Below are positions 58,919-64,000 of a stretch of DNA of 64,000 nucleotides, one piece after another (the stretch's first letter is position 1; each line of letters opens with the position of its first letter). Source of the DNA: a virus. The notes beneath the pieces are model-generated. The model saw only the letters and a list, made by a program, of their open reading frames with translations, was not told where the DNA came from and did not search any database. A program made the translations under genes and the position numbers. The DNA lies in IMG/VR virus record IMGVR_UViG_3300027736_000001, positions 1-64,000 of that record; one strand, 5' to 3'.

Positions 58919-61900
58919 ATGGCAACCGGACCTTGGGACGCATACAAATCAGACGCATCCCAAGGGCCTTGGGCGCAATACGCCGCTCAGCCAGAACCTG
59001 TTTCTGAAGGCCCTTGGACCCAGTATGCTGTTGCGCCTAAAGTAGAGGCCGAGGAAAAGCCGCAAGCAACCACATCAAACCCGTTTATGGGAATGATTGG
59101 TCGTACCGCATCTTTGACTGGTGCAGGTGTTGGGGCCGTGGCAGAAGTTGCCGAGCGAATTGGTGATAAGTTGGAATTGGCTGTGCCGCTGTCCGGTATC
59201 AGTGAAGAAGACATAAAGAACAAGAAGCAGCTTCAACCCCTGTTTGATTGGGCTAAATCGCTTAAAGATTTTGACGAGAGTATCGGCTATCAACCTAGCA
59301 CGCAACTTAAAGAGTTGGGTAGCAACCCCCTCAAGGCTGTACCGTTCATTGCCGAGCGCGTGCTGACTTCTTCTCCAGATATGGTGGCAGCGGCAGGGGT
59401 TTTCCCTGCTTATATCATGGCGCGTACCAAAGAAATTTTGGACGAGCGCGTTAAAAATGACGAGAAGACGCTTGATGACGCCACTGTCGGAGACGTAATT
59501 GCTGCGGCTACTGCCGCTATTGTAGAAGGCACGTTTGAACGCTTTGCCACCAAAGGACTTTTAAAACCCACTGTTGGTAAAACGGGCGCTGGGCGCATTG
59601 GAAAAGAGACAGCTATTCAAGCTGGTACTGAGGCTTTGGAAGAAGAAGCGGCGTACCTTGGTGAAGCTGCGGGGACCAAGAAAGGTCTCAGCGCAGAAGA
59701 GGCGTTGAATCGTGGCTTGGAAGCTGCGATCGTTGGTGGTGGTCTTGGCGCTGGCGTGCAGGGCACAAAAGAATATCTCAACCGCAAACCCGAAGCTGCC
59801 TCAGAGGCACCTGCACAAACAGTTGCCGGACAACCAACGACTGCCCCTACCGTAGAAGAAGCTGCTGCTGCGCCAACGCCCGGTGTGCCACAAATTGATC
59901 CTGCGCGTGTGGAGCAATTAAAAACCACATTTACGGATATGGGGCTGACGCCCGCCGAGGCTGAAATCAAAGCCGTGGAAGCGGCTACTTTAGAGGCAGA
60001 AGATGATGCGGCTTACGAAAGAACAGCGCAAGGAGCAGAAAATGTTGCAGGAACTGACACTACAGCAGGTGGAGCAGGCGCTCCAGTGGTTGGACAGCCC
60101 GGTGCAGTCAGCGCCCCCGCAGGAGTTGGAGCAGTTGAGCCAAGTGGAGTGGTACCTGTTGGACAAAATGTTGCAGCAACTCCTGCTGGAGAAGCGGTTC
60201 AGCAGCCTGCATTAACACTTGATGAACGGGTTGCTTTAGACGAAGCCGAGCAAGCCAAGTCTGAAGCAAAACGCGCTGAAGCCCAGCAAGTTGCAAAAAC
60301 TAATTTTGACGCTGCTCTTGACCAAGTAAACAGTCCTGAGTACAACGGGGATGTCAATGCGGCTCTTGACTCCTACCGCCAAAACACAATTGACACGCTT
60401 GTGGATAATGGGGAGACCGATCAGTTTGTAATTCGCCAAGCTGAAGATACGTTTGATCGTCTAGCCACAGAATACAAAACCAAACAAACCCCCGCAACTG
60501 AAACCGCAGAAGGCATCCCGCCTGTTGAAGAGCAAGCTGCACTGCAAGAAGAACTTGCCGCAGAACAAGCCAAGACGGACGTTGACCACGCCGAGGAAGC
60601 CCCCATCCCTGATTCAGTTGCCAACGTGATTGGCGATCTGGCTGACCTTGCGCCTGAGATCGAGGCCGAGACCCAAGCTGAAACTGAAGCTGCGCCTAAA
60701 GGCAAACGCGGGCCGAAGGGCGCTCGGCTAACACCAGAGCAAAGGGCCGCGTCAGATCAAAGGCGTGAGCAACAGCGCAAAGATTGGAAGTCCAACAGCA
60801 AAGCAGTAGATGCTGCGGATGCGGCACTTAATAATGCACTGACACCCTTGGACCCCAGCGGCTACGACAGTCTTGAGGCCGCGCAAGAAGCGGTTGAGAG
60901 CCAACGAATTGGCAAAATTCAAGCAATCAAATCATTGTTGTTGTTGGGGCGCGTGCTTAAAGGTACGCAGCTAGGCGCTAGAGTTGATGCGTTGCTTAAA
61001 AATCCGGCAATCACTGCCAGGGAACTTGCTGATATCAAAACAGGCATTGCTGCCCAAGTATCCAAGTCTGCTGCTCAAGTCAAAACGGGTCGGGCCGATA
61101 CCAGATTCAACAAGATGACCACTGGCCAGCAAGCGTTGCGGCACGTCATCAAAACAGGTAATCCATTCCAAAAGTTTTTGGCCCAGCGCCTGCTGCCGTT
61201 TGTCAAAGACGTTCGCTTCCAAGTCATCGAGGAGGATGCTCCTCTGCCCCCGCAAATTACTGAGGGCGGCGCTGTTGAAGACTGGGATATGTCTCGTGGG
61301 TTGTTTCTGCGTGTTGTCTCTACAGGCGAGCGATTTGTATTTGTCCGGGGCGTGACTGGGGGTCCAAGCCAAGGCATAAACAACGTCACTGTGCTGCACG
61401 AGATGCTGCACGCCGCCCTAAACAAGAAAATGGACATGGCGCTTAGTGCGTTGCAATCCGGGTCTATTTTTGAGCGTCGGTCCGATTTGGGTAAGGCTTA
61501 CAACGCCTTGTTGGATACGATGAACCTGACGGTCAATCGAGTAAATGAAATGCGCGAAGCGGGCACTTTGCCCGACTTCATGGAGGATTTAATCGCCTCC
61601 AACATTTTTGGAGACCCCCGCGAGTTTGTTGCGTATGCAATGTCGGACCCCACCTTTCAAAAGTTCCTGATGGACACGCCGGGGGTGTTGAAGCAGTCAT
61701 TGTTCACTCGCTTCGTCAACAATGTGCGGCAGTTCTTCAACATGGGGCCGATGCACACAAGTGCCCTGTCAGATGTAATCAACCTCACCGACAAGATGCT
61801 GACGTCTCGTATGACGCCTTTGATGCAAGCCGAGGTTAAGAACGAACAGTTGACAGCAAAAGAAGCCGAGGTTTCTTCCCAACTCAAGACCAAAAAGAAG

Positions 61901-64000
61901 AAGGCCAACGCAACGGAAACCAAGATTGAGAAGAGCAATACTGCCGACACGTTCCGTGATCTGGGCACGTTGACCAACCTGCGCAGCATGAACGATTTTG
62001 TAAATGTGATGCTGTTGCGGGGCAAAGTTTTTTCAAACGCAGCGTTGCGTCAACTTCTACCTGCGCTGCAAACCAGTGCGGTTGTGCAGTGGGCCGACCG
62101 ACTCGGTATCAAAGGCATCAAAGAATCTTGGCAGTACCTGGGCGATATGGCTGCGATGCGCAATGAGCGCACCAATGCTCTGTTCCCTATATCTGATAAG
62201 CTGGCGAAGCTGCATCGCACATCTATCAAGCAGTTCAAGGCTTTGGCTGACGTGATGCACTATTCCACGCTGTTGTCGCGGGACCCAACCAAGCCGTTCT
62301 ATCTGCTTGCTGGTACGGGCAAAGACCGTATCTCCATGTCTTTTGCCACTGCTGCCGAGCGTGACACTTACGCAAAAGCCAACGCCCAAAAGTTACAAGA
62401 CTTGGGCGGCAAACGTGAGTTCACCGATCCTACGTTGGAGCGACTGTGGAAAGGGTTAACCCCCGACGTTAAAAAACTTTATTCGGACGTGCGTGACTTC
62501 TACATAAACAACCACGACATGTACCAAGATTTGCTCCAGCAGCAGATCAATACGTCCAAGCTTGACCCCACGGCGCAAAAGAAAGTTATCGCCGAACTCA
62601 AGAAGATGTACGAGGACGGCAAGAAGCTGTATCCGTACTTCCCCCTCATGCGTTACGGGCAGTATTGGCTGCGTGTCGGTAAAGGTAAGAACCGTGAGTT
62701 CTACATGTTTGAAAGCGAGATCAATCGAGACTTGTTTGCGCAAGAACGGGCAAAGCAGTTAGGTGAAAGCTTAGACGACCTGAAGCAACGCAAAGAAGTG
62801 GACGCTGGTAACGACCTGTCGGATGCGCGTAAGAATGACCAAGAACCCAGCAGTATGCTAAAGAAGATGTTTGAGGCCATTGACAACGGCGCGGTAGCGC
62901 AATCTGTTACGGACGATCAAGGGAACTTAGTGTCCACAGGTATGTCCAAAATTGACGTTGATCGCCTCAAGGATGAGATTTACCAGATGTACTTGCAGAC
63001 GTTGCCCGATCGCAATTTCCGCAGGCAGTTCATGCACCGCCAAGGCACGACGGGTTTCACTGGAGACATTGCCCGCAACTTTGCTGTGACGGGTACAAAC
63101 ATGGCCAATCAATTGGCCCGCATCAAGTACGGCCCAAAGATCATGGGGCAGCTTGACCGCGCCAGCGACTCCCTCCAAGGGAATCCAAATAAAGCCAGAC
63201 TTGGTGAGTTTGTGACTGAGATGCGTATGCGTGCAGAGACGCAGGTGCGCCCTGATCCCGAAGACAGTGCTATGTACGGGGCATCCGCTTTTGTGAACCA
63301 ATCGGCGTATCTGTGGCTGATGACTTCGGTGAAAACTGCTGTGGCACAGTTAACGGCCATTCCAATTTTTGTTGGCCCAGTGCTCACTTCCAATCACGGA
63401 TTTAACCCAGCCAAAGTTGCGGCGTCTTTGGGGAAATCTTTGGCCATCTTTGGCTCCACTGGCGTTACACGCACTGCTGCGGACGGCACGTCCACTTACG
63501 AGTTTCCATCTATGCTCAACAACCAATTGGTGAAGTTGACTGGGGACGAACAACTTGCGGCTCAGTACATGGCGGACCGAGGGATTAGCGATACCACGTT
63601 GGCTTATGACTTGGGTAATCGTAGAGCAAAGCCTACACAAGCAACTCAAGGGGCAGTAGCCCGGACTTGGCGGGTTACAACTAACACCATGACGGCGTTG
63701 TTCCATCACACCGAACGCATGGTGCGGGAAGTCACGTTCATGACTTCGTATCGTTTGTATCGAAGTGAAATAAACCCCGACACAAAGAAAAAGTACACCC
63801 ACGAAGAAGCCCTGCCATTGGCCGAAGCCGAAACATATCAGGCGCTGGGTAACTATCACGCATCAGAGCGTCCTCGTGGCTTGCTTGCTACCGCAGAGCG
63901 GAGTGTTTTAATCAACGCTCACAAGCCGCTCGAAAGGGCGCTGTTGCAGTTCAAAATGTTCCCAGCGTTTGTGACCACGTTCTTCCTTCGCAACGCTTAC
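58919..64000 (+). CDS. Giant polyvalent virion protein, incomplete at the window edge
   Basis: At least 1694 codons and still open at the right edge. It starts with three GPWxxY motifs in the first 40 residues, then a Gly-rich hydrophobic stretch, long Ala/Glu helical regions, and HEMLH (827-831), a zincin-type metal site, in a domain typical of polyvalent proteins carried into the cell. Near the edge PLERALLQFKMFPAFVTTFFLRNAY resembles conserved C-terminal parts of such proteins. Probably ejected with the DNA; it may carry peptidase and other activities. Confidence 0.8.
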   Translation, partial: MATGPWDAYKSDASQGPWAQYAAQPEPVSEGPWTQYAVAPKVEAEEKPQATTSNPFMGMIGRTASLTGAGVGAVAEVAERIGDKLELAVPLSGISEEDIKNKKQLQPLFDWAKSLKDFDESIGYQPSTQLKELGSNPLKAVPFIAERVLTSSPDMVAAAGVFPAYIMARTKEILDERVKNDEKTLDDATVGDVIAAATAAIVEGTFERFATKGLLKPTVGKTGAGRIGKETAIQAGTEALEEEAAYLGEAAGTKKGLSAEEALNRGLEAAIVGGGLGAGVQGTKEYLNRKPEAASEAPAQTVAGQPTTAPTVEEAAAAPTPGVPQIDPARVEQLKTTFTDMGLTPAEAEIKAVEAATLEAEDDAAYERTAQGAENVAGTDTTAGGAGAPVVGQPGAVSAPAGVGAVEPSGVVPVGQNVAATPAGEAVQQPALTLDERVALDEAEQAKSEAKRAEAQQVAKTNFDAALDQVNSPEYNGDVNAALDSYRQNTIDTLVDNGETDQFVIRQAEDTFDRLATEYKTKQTPATETAEGIPPVEEQAALQEELAAEQAKTDVDHAEEAPIPDSVANVIGDLADLAPEIEAETQAETEAAPKGKRGPKGARLTPEQRAASDQRREQQRKDWKSNSKAVDAADAALNNALTPLDPSGYDSLEAAQEAVESQRIGKIQAIKSLLLLGRVLKGTQLGARVDALLKNPAITARELADIKTGIAAQVSKSAAQVKTGRADTRFNKMTTGQQALRHVIKTGNPFQKFLAQRLLPFVKDVRFQVIEEDAPLPPQITEGGAVEDWDMSRGLFLRVVSTGERFVFVRGVTGGPSQGINNVTVLHEMLHAALNKKMDMALSALQSGSIFERRSDLGKAYNALLDTMNLTVNRVNEMREAGTLPDFMEDLIASNIFGDPREFVAYAMSDPTFQKFLMDTPGVLKQSLFTRFVNNVRQFFNMGPMHTSALSDVINLTDKMLTSRMTPLMQAEVKNEQLTAKEAEVSSQLKTKKKKANATETKIEKSNTADTFRDLGTLTNLRSMNDFVNVMLLRGKVFSNAALRQLLPALQTSAVVQWADRLGIKGIKESWQYLGDMAAMRNERTNALFPISDKLAKLHRTSIKQFKALADVMHYSTLLSRDPTKPFYLLAGTGKDRISMSFATAAERDTYAKANAQKLQDLGGKREFTDPTLERLWKGLTPDVKKLYSDVRDFYINNHDMYQDLLQQQINTSKLDPTAQKKVIAELKKMYEDGKKLYPYFPLMRYGQYWLRVGKGKNREFYMFESEINRDLFAQERAKQLGESLDDLKQRKEVDAGNDLSDARKNDQEPSSMLKKMFEAIDNGAVAQSVTDDQGNLVSTGMSKIDVDRLKDEIYQMYLQTLPDRNFRRQFMHRQGTTGFTGDIARNFAVTGTNMANQLARIKYGPKIMGQLDRASDSLQGNPNKARLGEFVTEMRMRAETQVRPDPEDSAMYGASAFVNQSAYLWLMTSVKTAVAQLTAIPIFVGPVLTSNHGFNPAKVAASLGKSLAIFGSTGVTRTAADGTSTYEFPSMLNNQLVKLTGDEQLAAQYMADRGISDTTLAYDLGNRRAKPTQATQGAVARTWRVTTNTMTALFHHTERMVREVTFMTSYRLYRSEINPDTKKKYTHEEALPLAEAETYQALGNYHASERPRGLLATAERSVLINAHKPLERALLQFKMFPAFVTTFFLRNAY

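Noticed and set aside
16-64000. Temperate lifestyle
   Set aside because: No integrase, excisionase or recognised CI-type repressor is visible; the rest of the genome is not in view, so this is a limited negative.

Overview
The window is one continuous piece of a lytic-looking tailed phage genome (Caudoviricetes, podovirus-like), probably from an aquatic Gram-negative host. It has a terminase, P22-size portal, scaffold and capsid block. It has short-tail adaptor and DNA-stabilisation type proteins and very large ejection-type proteins, but no tape-measure or tail-sheath gene. I see no integrase, no rRNA or tRNA gene and no CRISPR array. The host cannot be named from the sequence. The leftward promoters are near-perfect sigma70 type (TTGACA-17-TATAAT), so early genes probably use the host RNA polymerase.

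Layout: genes from 68 to about 24,036 all lie on the minus strand and genes from 24,467 to the right edge all lie on the plus strand, diverging at about 24.1-24.4 kb. The leftmost part (0-11.3 kb) is a replication and recombination block: PrimPol-type primase-helicase, a predicted single-strand-binding-like protein, an SNF2-type helicase, a Cas4/RecB-like nuclease with four cysteines, family A DNA polymerase and a VRR-NUC nuclease. From 11.4 to 14.5 kb comes a tight train of very small genes, many joined by ATGA overlaps, including DUF3310, ribbon-helix-helix-like and helix-turn-helix proteins. From 14.5 to 22.8 kb lies an accessory block built around a MoxR-type AAA+ ATPase and a protein joining a HExxH metallopeptidase-like domain to a VWA domain. 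Two stretches without genes (22.82-23.5 and 24.04-24.47 kb) carry promoters, tandem terminators and repeats.

The plus-strand arm holds terminase, portal, a GroES-like protein, scaffold, capsid, a run of small Gly/Lys-rich proteins sharing a C-terminal motif, head-tail adaptors, a 40.5-48.7 kb cluster of repeat-rich fibre proteins (two with S74 intramolecular chaperones), a lysis cassette (several membrane proteins and a GH24 endolysin), the tail/DNA-stabilisation protein, ejection proteins with a GNAT-like protein between them, and a giant polyvalent protein (zincin motif, cut by the window edge).

The most striking unexplained signal is a 14-bp palindrome, CTAACA-NN-TGTTAG. I count 12 exact and 6 near copies, all between 11.4 and 24.2 kb in the minus-strand early arm and none seen elsewhere. 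It overlaps start codons (forcing Met-Leu N-termini), stop codons, leaders 43-63 bp below promoters, one terminator stem and even coding interiors. This looks like a phage-wide operator or stoperator network, or an RNA-level switch, covering the MoxR-VWA block.
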